Assembly (NCBI RefSeq): GCF_002102355.1
Contig: NZ_LQPT01000070.1
Span: 62,001-126,000, forward strand
From: Mycobacterium sherrisii
GTDB taxonomy: Bacteria > Actinomycetota > Actinomycetes > Mycobacteriales > Mycobacteriaceae
Reading direction: 5' to 3'
DNA length: 64,000 nucleotides
Shown in pieces: positions 33,724 through 42,801 of the stretch. Position 1 is the stretch's first letter. Each line of letters begins with the position of its first letter. A program made the translations under genes and the position numbers. Below the pieces are notes generated by a model. The model saw nothing but the letters and a program-made list of their open reading frames with translations. It was not told the origin of the DNA and ran no database searches.

Positions 33724-34191
33724 ATGAGTTATCCCCCAGGGCCGTACGAAGGTTCGCCCGAGTGGCAGGGCCAACCACCACCACCGGACTGGCAGGGCCA
33801 ACCTCAGCAACCGGAATGGCCGGCCCAACCACAGGGCGCCTGGCCGCCGCCACCGCAGCCCGGTCCCTGGCCGGGACAACAGCCGACGGGTTGGCCGGGA
33901 CAGCAAGAGCCGGATAACTATCTCGTCTGGGCGATTTTGTGCACGGTGCTGTGCTGCCTTCCATTCGGCATTGTCTCGCTTGTCTATTCGAACAAGGTCT
34001 CCGGGCTGTGGGCGCAAGGCCGGGTGGCCGAGGCGCAGGACGCGTCGAACAACGCCAAGAAGTGGGCGATCATCGGAGCGATCGCCGGCGCCGTGACGTA
34101 CGCGATCATCGCGATCCTGTACATCGTGATCGCCGTGGTGGCGGTGTCGAGCATTCCGTCGACCACCCCGACCACGTTCGGGGGCTACTGA
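33724..34191 (+). CDS. CD225/dispanin-domain membrane protein with Pro/Gln-rich N-terminus
   Basis: A 155-residue protein. Residues 1-60 are a low-complexity Pro/Gln/Trp tail with WQGQP and WPGQQ repeats. After it comes a CD225-like domain: a first hydrophobic segment with a double-Cys (VLCCLPFGIVSLVYSNKV), a polar loop with GRVAEAQDASNNAKKW, then a second membrane helix. The family includes eukaryotic IFITM proteins; bacterial members have no settled role. AAGGTAG precedes the ATG and a TATATT -10-like element is at 33641-33646. It overlaps the convergent crotonase by 7 bp. Confidence 0.75.
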   Translation: MSYPPGPYEGSPEWQGQPPPPDWQGQPQQPEWPAQPQGAWPPPPQPGPWPGQQPTGWPGQQEPDNYLVWAILCTVLCCLPFGIVSLVYSNKVSGLWAQGRVAEAQDASNNAKKWAIIGAIAGAVTYAIIAILYIVIAVVAVSSIPSTTPTTFGGY

Positions 34192-35153
34192 GCGATCCGT
34201 TGCGCATCAACGCCAATCGCGTCGATCAAACCCCAGTCCAGCGCGGTATCGGCACCGATGGTCCGGCCGGAGAGCACCAGATAAGCGGTACGCCAACGGC
34301 CGATCCGGCGGGTGACGCTGACGGTACCGCCGGCGCCCGGGATCAGCCCCAGGCTTAGTTCGGGCAATCCGAACACCGAATCTTTCTGTGCCTCAACATA
34401 TCCGCAGAACGCGGCCATCTCCAGGCCGCTGCCCAGCACGCGGCCGTGGACTTCGGCGCGGCACGACCGGCCGAGCCGGGCCGTGAACGCATCGAGGACC
34501 AGGGCGGGACTGTGCCGGGTGCGGGCCAGATGAGCGCTCGCCGGGTCGGCGAAGGTGCCGAATTCAGCCAGGTCCCCGCCGCTGCAGAAGGATGGGCCGT
34601 TGCCGCTCAACGCAATCGCGGTCACCGACGGATCCAGCTGCGCGACGGTCAGCGCCTCGAGCAGTGCGGCCCGCGCACCGGTGGAAAAGGCATTGTGTCG
34701 GTGTGGCCGGTTGAACCGGATCCGCAAGGTGTCGCCGTCGCGCTGGGCGAGCACCGGGTCCGCGGTCTCGGGCAGCGCGGCCTGGCCGCGTTCGGCGAGC
34801 CAGCGCGCGAACTCCGGCCCGGCCTGCAAGGTCGAGTAGGCCAGCGACTCGGTCACCAGCCCGGCCAGCGCCGCGGCGTCGGGTTGCACGGCGCGCAGCA
34901 CGTCGTCGCAGACGCTGCTGGCGTGCGGCCACCGCTCACACCGTGCGCGCAGCTCGGCCAATGCCTCGGGGACCGACGCGACGGTGACCACGCGCCGGTC
35001 GGCACAGTAATCCTCGGTCAACGTGAAAGTAGCGGCACCCAACCAGGATTGGCTTTCAGCGAGCTGCCCGCCCGAGCCGACGCCGACGACCACGCCGGGC
35101 AGCGGGGCGAGGCCGGCCGCCGGCGCATTCGACAGGTCGACCACCCGCAGCAT
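34185..35153 (-). CDS. Enoyl-CoA hydratase-family protein with N-terminal extension
   Basis: A 322-residue protein. The crotonase domain occupies only about residues 130-320: RIRFNRPHRHNAFS, GNGPSFCSGGDLAEFG, and RVLGSGLEMAAFCGYVEAQ. The first 130 residues are not crotonase and include a helical PEALAELRARCERWPHAS stretch; I do not recognise this part. It starts 4 bases after the fadD4 stop and is surely co-transcribed with it. An acyl-CoA hydratase or isomerase role is likely. Confidence 0.8.
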   Translation of the reverse strand: MLRVVDLSNAPAAGLAPLPGVVVGVGSGGQLAESQSWLGAATFTLTEDYCADRRVVTVASVPEALAELRARCERWPHASSVCDDVLRAVQPDAAALAGLVTESLAYSTLQAGPEFARWLAERGQAALPETADPVLAQRDGDTLRIRFNRPHRHNAFSTGARAALLEALTVAQLDPSVTAIALSGNGPSFCSGGDLAEFGTFADPASAHLARTRHSPALVLDAFTARLGRSCRAEVHGRVLGSGLEMAAFCGYVEAQKDSVFGLPELSLGLIPGAGGTVSVTRRIGRWRTAYLVLSGRTIGADTALDWGLIDAIGVDAQRIAQ

Positions 35154-35156
35154 CGG

Positions 35157-36698
35157 TCACACCGAGTACTTTTCGATCAGGCCGTTCTTGTAGAGTTTGC
35201 CGGTGTCGGTGCGGGGCAGCTGCGTCTCGAATGCGATTGACCGCGGACATTTGAAGTGCGCCAACCGGTCTCGCAGCCACGCCATTAGCTCGTCGCCGAA
35301 CTCGTCGGTGGCGTCGGCCGGGTCCACCGCCTGAACGACCGCCAGCACCCGCTGCCCCATCTCGTCGTCGGGCACGCCGAACACCGCGGCGTCCAACACT
35401 TTTGGATGGGTCACCAAGAGGTTCTCGGCCTCTTGCGGGTAGATGTTCACACCACCGGAGATGATCATGTGGTGGCGGCGGTCGGTCAGGTAGAGGTACC
35501 CCTCTTCGTCGAGGTACCCGATGTCGCCGACCGTCGCCCAGCCCTGTTTGGACCGCGACGACGCGGTTTTCGTTGGGTCGTTGAGGTATTCGAAAGATTG
35601 CCCGCCCTCGAAGTAGATCTCCCCGGGCTGACCGGGCGGCAACTCGTCACCGTTCTCGTCGAGAATGTGCACGGCACCGGCCATCGGTTTACCGACCGAC
35701 CCCGGATGGGCCAGCCAATCCTCGGCGGTGATCAACGTCGAGCCGTGCGCTTCGGAGGAGGCGTAGTACTCGTCGATGATCGGCCCCCACCATTCGATCA
35801 TCTGCTTCTTGATCTCCACCGGACACGGCGCCGCGGCGTGCATCACCCGCTTGAGGCTGGAAAGGTCGTACGAATCACGCACGTGCTGAGGAAGTTTCAG
35901 CATCCGAACGAACATCGCCGGAACGAACTGCCCGTGCGTGACGCGGTGCCGCTGGATCGCGTCGAGAGTTCCCTCGGCATCGAACTTCTCCATCACCACC
36001 GTGGTGATGCCGCCCGCCTGGATCGTCATCGACCACACCGACGGCGCGGTGTGATACAGCGGGGCGGGGCTCAGATACACCGCGTCGGGGTCCAGCCAGA
36101 AGCTGACCAGCGCCGACATCATGCCCGGGGCATCTTCCGGTTTCACGTGCGGCAATTGACGCTTGATGCCCTTGGGCCGCCCGGTCGTGCCCGAGGAATA
36201 CTGCAGCAGATCCCCCTCGATTTCGTCGTCGATCGGCGTATCGGGTTGCCCGGCAACGCAATCCGGGTAACGTTCCCAGCCGGGCAGCTCGCTCTCCGAG
36301 AGCGAGCCGGCGACCAGTAGCAGTCCCGGCAGGCCGTTCGGCAGATGCTCGGCCAGCTGGGCGCAGGTGTCCTTCAGCACCGCCGAACCGACGATCGCCT
36401 TGGCGTTGCTGTTGTCGATGATGTACGCCGCCTCGGCCGGAGTGAGGTGAGTGTTGATCGGCACGTAGTACAGGCCGCTGCGCCGAGCCGCCCACATCAC
36501 CGCGTGGATGTGCTCGTTGTTCTCCATCAGGATTGCGACGCTGTCGCCTTCGCGCAGCCCGGCTTGCCGGAACCGGTGCGCCAGTTGATTGGCCCGCGCC
36601 TCGAGGTGGTCGAAGGTGACGACCGTGCCCGACGGATAGAGGATGACCGCCGGTTTATTGGCGCCTCCGGAACCGGAAGTGAAGGGGCGAATCTGCAT
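35157..36698 (-). CDS. fadD4: Acyl-CoA ligase FadD4
   Basis: A 513-residue ANL enzyme similar to Rv0214. The P-loop is LLQYSSGTTGRPKGIKR, followed by DEYYASSEAHGSTLI (adenine motif), WATVGDIGYLDEEGYLYLTD (ribose motif) and the catalytic lysine in LPRTDTGKLYKNGL. It makes acyl-CoA or acyl-AMP from a free acid. ATG at 36698 is used; the frame to 36758 lacks a ribosome-binding site. It is followed closely by the extended crotonase. Confidence 0.88.
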   Translation of the reverse strand: MQIRPFTSGSGGANKPAVILYPSGTVVTFDHLEARANQLAHRFRQAGLREGDSVAILMENNEHIHAVMWAARRSGLYYVPINTHLTPAEAAYIIDNSNAKAIVGSAVLKDTCAQLAEHLPNGLPGLLLVAGSLSESELPGWERYPDCVAGQPDTPIDDEIEGDLLQYSSGTTGRPKGIKRQLPHVKPEDAPGMMSALVSFWLDPDAVYLSPAPLYHTAPSVWSMTIQAGGITTVVMEKFDAEGTLDAIQRHRVTHGQFVPAMFVRMLKLPQHVRDSYDLSSLKRVMHAAAPCPVEIKKQMIEWWGPIIDEYYASSEAHGSTLITAEDWLAHPGSVGKPMAGAVHILDENGDELPPGQPGEIYFEGGQSFEYLNDPTKTASSRSKQGWATVGDIGYLDEEGYLYLTDRRHHMIISGGVNIYPQEAENLLVTHPKVLDAAVFGVPDDEMGQRVLAVVQAVDPADATDEFGDELMAWLRDRLAHFKCPRSIAFETQLPRTDTGKLYKNGLIEKYSV

Positions 36699-36763
36699 GC
36701 GCCGACTGTACCGCCGCCGAAGTTGACGGGTGTCGACTGGCCCGCGGGCGGACCTCACCGGCT

Positions 36764-37063
36764 TCAGCCGTGCGGCGCCTCGGAGATCTTGCTGTCCGGC
36801 TTGCCCACCGTCTGGCAGTACGTCTGCGCGGACAGCCGCGTCGCGGAGATTTCGATGCTGCTCGGGTCGGCGCCGCTTTTATCCTTCAGCATTTTGCTGA
36901 CTTCGTCGTTCTGTTTCTTCTCGTCCTGGGTGGTGAAGTCTTTGCATTTGGTATCGCCGCCGGTGTTGATCACTTTCGACGGGGAACAGCCGGTAAACAG
37001 GAGGCCGGCCGTCGCAGCCGTTATCGCCAGCGCGGCGGATGTTTTGGATGTCACAGACTTCAT
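36764..37063 (-). CDS. Small lipoprotein with HdeA-like Cys pair
   Basis: From the ATG at 37063 the 99-residue product has a basic N-terminus, a hydrophobic stretch and a lipobox ending LLFTGC, so it should be lipid-anchored outside the membrane. The mature part has TKCKDFTTQDEKKQ and, 40 residues later, SAQTYCQTVG. The spacing of this Cys pair resembles the HdeA acid-stress chaperone family, but the similarity is short. A longer frame to 37174 adds an unlikely leader. It sits between pckG and fadD4, where M. tuberculosis has nadR and Rv0213c. Confidence 0.7.
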   Translation of the reverse strand: MKSVTSKTSAALAITAATAGLLFTGCSPSKVINTGGDTKCKDFTTQDEKKQNDEVSKMLKDKSGADPSSIEISATRLSAQTYCQTVGKPDSKISEAPHG

Positions 37064-37179
37064 CGTCGGCCTCCCAGGATCGGTGTGTTGGCAATCTAAT
37101 ACACCGATGCCGGCGGTTCCAAACACGAATTTAAAACCAACGCAGCGTGTTTGCCCGACGGCGCCGATCCGCAATAAAA

Positions 37180-37214
37180 ATCGGCGCCGGCGAGTCTTGC
37201 CCGCCGGCGCCGAT
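37180..37214 (-). terminator. Intrinsic terminator downstream of pckG
   Basis: On the minus strand a perfect 13-bp stem (arms 37202-37214 and 37180-37192, ATCGGCGCCGGCG and complement) with a 9-base loop is followed by TTTTTATT. It lies 11 bases after the pckG stop. This is the clearest Rho-independent terminator in the window. Confidence 0.92.
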
Positions 37215-37225
37215 GAAAGGTTTTG

Positions 37226-39052
37226 CTAGCTCGCTTCGGAGAGCCGCTGCTTGAGAGCCTCGAACTCGTCGCGGACCCCGGTCGGCAGCTTGTCGCCGAC
37301 GAACGCGAACCACTCTTCGATCAGCGGCAATTCCTCGCGCCACTCGGCCGGGTTGACCGCCAGCGCCTTGTTGACGACGTCGCTGTCGATGTCCAGGCCG
37401 TCCAGGTCGAGGTCCTCGGCGCTCGGCACGATGCCGATCGGGGTGTCCTGTCCGCCGGCCTGGTGCTCGATACGGTCGACGATCCACTTCAGCACCCGGC
37501 TGTTCTCACCGAAGCCGGGCCACAGGAAGCCACCGTCGGAGTCGCGGCGGAACCAGTTGACGAAGAACACCTTTGGCAGCTTGGACTCGTCGGAGTTCTT
37601 GCCCAGATCGATCCAGTGCTGGAAGTAGTCACCGACGTGGTAACCCAGGAACGGCAGCATGGCCATCGGGTCGCGGCGCACGGTGCCGACCTTGCCCTCG
37701 GCGGCGGCGGTCTGCTCGCTGCCCATGGTCGCGCCCATGAAGACGCCGTGCTGCCAGTCGCGTGCCTGCGTCACCAGCGGCACCGTGGTCTTGCGGCGCG
37801 CGCCGAACAGGATGCCCGAAATCGGCACGCCCTGCGGGTCGTCCCACTCGGGCGCCAGGATCGGGCACTGCGACATCGGGGTGCAGTAGCGCGAATTGGG
37901 ATGCGCGGCCTTCTCGCCGTTGTCGGGCGTCCAGTCGCGGCCCTTCCAGTCGATGAGGTGCTGCGGGTCGCCCTCCAGGCCCTCCCACCACACGTCGCCG
38001 TCGTCGGTCACCGCCACGTTGGTGAAGACGGTGTTGCCGGCCTCCATGGTGCGCATCGCGTTCGGGTTGGACTTCCAGTTGGTGCCCGGCGCGACGCCGA
38101 AGAACCCGAACTCGGGGTTGACCGCGTACAGCCGACCGTCCTTGCCGAATCGCATCCAGGCGATGTCGTCGCCCAGGGTCTCGGCACGCCAGCCCGGGAT
38201 GGTCGGCTGCAGCATCGCGAGGTTGGTCTTGCCGCACGCCGACGGGAACGCGGCGGCGAAGTAGTACGCCTTGTTCTCCGGGGAGATCAACTTGAGGATC
38301 AGCATGTGCTCGGCGAGCCAGCCCTCGTCGTGAGCCATCGCCGAGGCGATCCGCAGCGAGTAACACTTCTTGCCTAGCAGGGCGTTACCGCCGTAGCCCG
38401 AGCCGTAACTCATGATCTCGCGCGTTTCCGGGAAGTGGGTGATGTATTTGGTGTCGTTGCAGGGCCACGGCACGTCCTGCTGGCCCGGCTCCAGCGGCGC
38501 GCCCACCGAGTGCAGCGCCTTGACGAAGAATCCGTCGTCGCCCATCTTCTCCAGCGCCGCCGTGCCCATCCGGGTCATCACCTTCATCGAGAGGACGACG
38601 TACTCGGAGTCGGTGATCTCCACCCCCAGCTTGGGGTCCTCGGCGCCCAGCGGACCCATGCAGAACGGCACCACCCACATGGTGCGACCGCGCATGCAGC
38701 CCCGGTACAGCTCGTTCAGGGTGGACCGCATCTCGGTGGGGTCCATCCAGTTGTTCGTCGGTCCGGCGTCGATCTCACGCTCGGAGCAGATGAAGGTCCG
38801 GGACTCCACCCGCGCCACATCGGACGGGTCCGACAGCGCCAGGTAGGAGTTGGGCCGCTTCTCCTCGTTCAGCTTTTTCAAGGTGCCGGCCTCCACCAGT
38901 TGCGTGGCCAGCCGGTTGAACTCCTCGTCGGAGCCGTCGGCGAACACCACCCGGTCGGGCTGGGTGAGCTCGGCGACCTCCTCTACCCATGCCAGCAGCC
39001 CCTGATGATTGGTGGGTGCTGTGTCCAGACCGGGAATGGTCGCTGAGGTCAT
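37226..39052 (-). CDS. pckG: Phosphoenolpyruvate carboxykinase (GTP)
   Basis: A 608-residue GTP-dependent PEPCK like Rv0211 (606 aa). It interconverts oxaloacetate plus GTP with phosphoenolpyruvate, CO2 and GDP, linking the TCA cycle to gluconeogenesis. The kinase-1a loop [13 protein letters not shown], the RTMEAGN region, and the substrate-binding Arg and metal-binding Lys/His segments are all visible. The ATG at 39052 gives [10 protein letters not shown]. It is needed for growth on fatty acids, which fits the surrounding acyl-CoA genes. A strong terminator follows, so it is probably monocistronic. Confidence 0.97.
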   Translation of the reverse strand: MTSATIPGLDTAPTNHQGLLAWVEEVAELTQPDRVVFADGSDEEFNRLATQLVEAGTLKKLNEEKRPNSYLALSDPSDVARVESRTFICSEREIDAGPTNNWMDPTEMRSTLNELYRGCMRGRTMWVVPFCMGPLGAEDPKLGVEITDSEYVVLSMKVMTRMGTAALEKMGDDGFFVKALHSVGAPLEPGQQDVPWPCNDTKYITHFPETREIMSYGSGYGGNALLGKKCYSLRIASAMAHDEGWLAEHMLILKLISPENKAYYFAAAFPSACGKTNLAMLQPTIPGWRAETLGDDIAWMRFGKDGRLYAVNPEFGFFGVAPGTNWKSNPNAMRTMEAGNTVFTNVAVTDDGDVWWEGLEGDPQHLIDWKGRDWTPDNGEKAAHPNSRYCTPMSQCPILAPEWDDPQGVPISGILFGARRKTTVPLVTQARDWQHGVFMGATMGSEQTAAAEGKVGTVRRDPMAMLPFLGYHVGDYFQHWIDLGKNSDESKLPKVFFVNWFRRDSDGGFLWPGFGENSRVLKWIVDRIEHQAGGQDTPIGIVPSAEDLDLDGLDIDSDVVNKALAVNPAEWREELPLIEEWFAFVGDKLPTGVRDEFEALKQRLSEAS

Positions 39053-39227
39053 CGAACTCTCCTGAATTCGTCTCCGTTACGTGCGGGCACTTGTGAATGC
39101 GTATGCAGTCGCCCACACAGATATTGACATGGTGGCGTTAGCTACAGGTTATCGTGATCCCCTTGCTGGGGAAGGCCCGGGCAGGTATAAGCCTTCTCAC
39201 AACAACGATTCAGAAGCGCCTAGACGG

Positions 39228-40760
39228 TCATGAATTGCCGTCATATGCGCCTTTCGAAGCCGAATCGGCGATTTCGGCCCCATCGATGTCGGCGGCGGGC
39301 TGATCGCGCCGGGGAGTGCCGGGTTCTTTCAGTTCGGCACGCACCGCGTCCAGCGCGGCCTGGATCGTCGGCATCTCCCGGTCCCGGGCCGCGGCCGCCC
39401 GCGCGGCCGCGATGGCGTGCTCGCGCAATTCGGTGTCGATCGCGCCGACCTGCTCTGCCACCTGGGCATTCGCGATTTCTTCCCGGGCCAGCAGCCCGGT
39501 GCTGAGCAGCGACTCGGCGGCCAGCACGCGGGTCGCGACCAACTCCTCGACCACCGAGCGCAGCGACGACGTCAGATCGCCCGCCCAGCGGTCGAGCAGG
39601 GCGCGGTCGTGCAGCAGGGCGCGCAGGTTGACCACCAGGAAGGTGACGGCCAGCCCGACGGCCACGCATGCGACGCCGCCGGCGATCTCCACCGCCGGGT
39701 TGAGACGCCGCGCCACACCGGCCACCAGCCGCGCCAGGGTCAGCGCAACACCCACCCCGAAACCGGCGCCCAGCAGCAGCATCAACCAGGTCTCCTGCCG
39801 TCGCGATTGCAGCGGCGGGGCCGTCACGTTGACGGTCGGCAGTGCGGCCGGCGGCGGCAACTCCATCGGCACATCCAGCTCGGTGGCGAGGTCGATCAGG
39901 TGCGCGGTGGTGTGCTCGGAAACCTCACTGATCACCGCGGCGGCCCGGGCCCGCGCCCGCTCCTCGAACCCGGCCATGCTCCGCCGGGGCAGCCGCCCCG
40001 CCTCCTCCTGCAGTTCCCCGCGCACCGCCGAGCAGCGATTGAGCGCGAAGTGCGCCAACTGCACCTTGGCCTGCTGGATCTGACTGCGCAGCGTGATGGT
40101 CCGCGCGGATTTCGCTTGCCGCCGCTCCCGCAGGGCGGTGCTGCGCTGCTCACGCAGCGCGTCGACCCGGGCTCGCCGCCCGGCGCCGTCGGCGTCGCGG
40201 TCGAACCGGCCTGCGACCGACTGCAACCGGGATTCCCAGGCGCGCAGCCGGTTTCGTCGGTCGACGTCCGAGGCACCGAGTTGCGCGGCGACCGTGTCGA
40301 CCAGCTCGTCGACCTGCCGGTCACCCAGCTCGGGGGCGGCAGCCGCCCCGACCCACGGCACCTCGGCGTATCGCGGTGCGTGCGCGGCCAGGGCCTGACG
40401 GTTGGCGTCGAGAATGTCGGTCCAGCCGCGGTGCACGTCGATTTTGGACACCACGGGTATCACCACGTCGGTGTGCTCGGCGGCGGCGGCGAGCAGCGCG
40501 CAGTCCGAGTCGGTGAGGGAAGCGGCCGCGGACACGACAAACACCACCGCCTTGGGGGCCTCCCCGGGCCGCAGGTCCGCCGATTCCACGAACGTCTGGT
40601 CGGGCAGTCGCTCGCGCAGCGCCTCGGCCACCCCCGTCACCCCCGCCAGCCACGGGCCGGTCACCAGCACCACGTCGCGCCGCACGATCGCGGGAGCGTC
40701 CAGCGCCGGACCGATCGTCGCGACCAGCTCGTCGACCTCGGCCACCGTGTTGCCGCTCAC
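39228..40760 (-). CDS. Dynamin-like GTPase-related membrane protein, Rv0210 homologue
   Basis: From the GTG at 40760 the product is 510 residues. The N-terminal part has a degenerate nucleotide loop (VLVTGPWLAGVTGVAEALRE) and a G4-like VVSKIDVH. The middle is long and helical with many Arg/Glu. Two close membrane helices (about residues 325-390) form a hairpin, as in bacterial dynamin-like proteins. The start overlaps the upstream partner by 4 bp (GTGA). The pair may remodel or protect the membrane; no experiment is known to me. The 175-bp gap to pckG holds its promoter region. Confidence 0.75.
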   Translation of the reverse strand: MSGNTVAEVDELVATIGPALDAPAIVRRDVVLVTGPWLAGVTGVAEALRERLPDQTFVESADLRPGEAPKAVVFVVSAAASLTDSDCALLAAAAEHTDVVIPVVSKIDVHRGWTDILDANRQALAAHAPRYAEVPWVGAAAAPELGDRQVDELVDTVAAQLGASDVDRRNRLRAWESRLQSVAGRFDRDADGAGRRARVDALREQRSTALRERRQAKSARTITLRSQIQQAKVQLAHFALNRCSAVRGELQEEAGRLPRRSMAGFEERARARAAAVISEVSEHTTAHLIDLATELDVPMELPPPAALPTVNVTAPPLQSRRQETWLMLLLGAGFGVGVALTLARLVAGVARRLNPAVEIAGGVACVAVGLAVTFLVVNLRALLHDRALLDRWAGDLTSSLRSVVEELVATRVLAAESLLSTGLLAREEIANAQVAEQVGAIDTELREHAIAAARAAAARDREMPTIQAALDAVRAELKEPGTPRRDQPAADIDGAEIADSASKGAYDGNS

Positions 40761-41869
40761 CGTGGCTCCCCGCGGTGCGCCGCCAGCCGCAGCGAGCCGC
40801 GGGCGATGTCCGCGGCGCGGGCCCGGGACAACTGCGGGCCGCCCGGTTCCGGTCTCGGCAGCCCCGCCGGGGCCGGGGTCGGGGCCACCTCGAGTGCGGC
40901 GGCCATCCGCCCGATCACCGTCGCGTCGCAGGACAGGAAGTCGAAGATGCGATCCCCGACCCCGGTCCCGACGGCCAGCGCCTCGAGTTCCGCGACGGCC
41001 TCGAGCACCCGCTGGTAGCGCAGCTCCGCCGCGCGGGCGGTCAACGCGGCGACGACCGTGTCCACGCCGCTGACCCGGCGCAGCAGCGACCGGACCTGAG
41101 CGGGGCTGCCGCCCCGGCGCACGGCCGCGACGCTCAGCGCTGTGCCGAACATGTCCAAACTGTCCAGTAGGCGAACCCGCGCGCCGGCCGGCACCGGGTT
41201 GTCGGCCGACGTGAACCCGGCGAAGGAGCCGTCCAGGCCCGCCGCGGCGTCGGTGCAGTCGGCCAGCGTCCGCAGCGCCGCCCACGATGTGCCGTCGCTG
41301 AACGCCTCGAAGGCGGCGACGGCCAGCAACGCGATCAGCGGTTGGACGGGAACACCGGCGAGCTCGGCGAGACGGGCACACCGAGCCCGGGCGGCCGCGA
41401 CGGGCCCGCGTCCGTCGCGGCTCGACAAAAACCCGGTCAGGTCGGCCTTGTTCAGCACCGCCACCACCGGTCGCCCCGCGGCCGCGATGGCGTCGGTGTC
41501 CTCGGGTTTGACCACCTCAGCCAGGACGTGCACGACCAAGTCGGCGCCGGCCTGCGAAGGAATCACCGTGATTCCGCGTGCGACGTGCGCCAGGGCGCGC
41601 GCGACGGTGTCCCGGCCCGTCCGCGGTCGGCCGCCGACCGCCACCCGCAGCGGCGCGGCGGCCCTGGCGGCGATTGCGGTCACCCGCGGGTCGGCGCACT
41701 CGGCGGCAAATCGCGCCAGCTCGTCGACGAAAAGCTGGTTCCCCCGTACCTTCATTTCCTTGCCCACTCGATGCCTATTCGATCCGATCGGCCGGCCGCG
41801 TGCGTCGGGCGTTTGCGTCGGCCGCACGGCCGGGTCGCCGTCGGTGCCGGACTGTGTGCCGGGCCCCAT
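40757..41869 (-). CDS. Dynamin-like GTPase, Rv0209 homologue
   Basis: Up to 370 residues from the ATG at 41869; a start at 41755 (MKVRGNQLFVDE) is also possible and gives 332 residues. It has a P-loop-like VAVGGRPRTGRDTVARALA and a clear G4 motif in VVAVLNKADLTG, and it lacks membrane helices. With its coupled partner it resembles the paired IniA/IniC-type dynamin-like proteins of mycobacteria. It is divergent from trmB. The degenerate P-loop (Arg-Asp after Gly) leaves it open whether GTP is hydrolysed. Confidence 0.75.
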   Translation of the reverse strand: MGPGTQSGTDGDPAVRPTQTPDARGRPIGSNRHRVGKEMKVRGNQLFVDELARFAAECADPRVTAIAARAAAPLRVAVGGRPRTGRDTVARALAHVARGITVIPSQAGADLVVHVLAEVVKPEDTDAIAAAGRPVVAVLNKADLTGFLSSRDGRGPVAAARARCARLAELAGVPVQPLIALLAVAAFEAFSDGTSWAALRTLADCTDAAAGLDGSFAGFTSADNPVPAGARVRLLDSLDMFGTALSVAAVRRGGSPAQVRSLLRRVSGVDTVVAALTARAAELRYQRVLEAVAELEALAVGTGVGDRIFDFLSCDATVIGRMAAALEVAPTPAPAGLPRPEPGGPQLSRARAADIARGSLRLAAHRGEPR

Positions 41870-41988
41870 GAACCCCCACCGAATAGTGGCACTTGCGTCA
41901 TCTCGTTGCGAGCCACTGTTTATCTGTTACCAGTTGAAGGCAACTGTTGGGTATCAATCTGGACCAGGGGCGGCTACATCGGGCGTTC

Positions 41989-42801
41989 ATGGGCCACGAT
42001 GGACAAATGCATGCGCAACCCGGCGTCGGGACCTGTTCGGATGCACTGGTGGAGGTGGGATCCGGCCTGGACACTGATGACGCCGTGACGCCGGAGCCGT
42101 CGGGTTCGGGCGCACCGCCACGCGGCTACCTGCCCGCAACGAGCTTCCGCTCGCGGCGTTCCACTCTGTCCGACGCCCAGCGGGAGACCTGGGATCGGTT
42201 GTGGCCGACCCTGGGACTGTCCGACCTTCCCCGTGGCTACGCCCCGCTGGACACCGCTGCTTGGTTCGGGCGGCGGGCACCGCTGGTGCTCGAGATCGGC
42301 TGCGGCAGCGGCACCTCGACGCTGGCAATGGCGCAGAACGAACCCGAGGTCGACGTCATCGCGGTGGAGGTTTACAAGCGGGGGCTGGCCCAGCTGCTGT
42401 GCGCGATCGATCGCGCACAGGTGCGCAACATCCGATTGATCCGCGGCAACGGCGTCGACGTCCTGCAGCACCTGATCGCGCCGGCTTCGTTGACCGGAGT
42501 CCGGTTGTATTTCCCCGACCCGTGGCCGAAGGCGCGCCACCACAAGCGCCGGTTCCTGCAGCCGGGCACCGCGCAGTTGATCGCCGACCGGCTGGCCCCC
42601 GGCGGCATCCTGCACGCCGCGACGGACCATCCGGGCTACGCCGCGCACATGGCCGAGGTCGGCGACGCCGAGCCGCTGCTGTGTCGCGTCGAGCCCGACA
42701 GCGAGCTGCCGGTCTCGATCGCCCGCCCCACCACCAAGTACGAGATGAAAGCCCGAGAAGTGGGTAGCTCTGTCTCGGAATTCTTGTGGAAAAGACGATG
42801 A
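41989..42801 (+). CDS. trmB: tRNA (guanine-N7-)-methyltransferase
   Basis: A 270-residue TrmB like Rv0208c (263 aa). It methylates N7 of G46 in the variable loop of tRNAs. The SAM motif VLEIGCGSGTSTLAMA and the family hallmark RLYFPDPWPKARHHKRRF are intact, as is the C-terminal TKYEMKARE. The ATG at 41989 (MGHDGQMHAQPGVG) matches the homologue's start; the frame is open to 41947. Its TGA overlaps the ATG of the NYN gene (ATGA), coupling the two. Confidence 0.93.
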   Translation: MGHDGQMHAQPGVGTCSDALVEVGSGLDTDDAVTPEPSGSGAPPRGYLPATSFRSRRSTLSDAQRETWDRLWPTLGLSDLPRGYAPLDTAAWFGRRAPLVLEIGCGSGTSTLAMAQNEPEVDVIAVEVYKRGLAQLLCAIDRAQVRNIRLIRGNGVDVLQHLIAPASLTGVRLYFPDPWPKARHHKRRFLQPGTAQLIADRLAPGGILHAATDHPGYAAHMAEVGDAEPLLCRVEPDSELPVSIARPTTKYEMKAREVGSSVSEFLWKRR

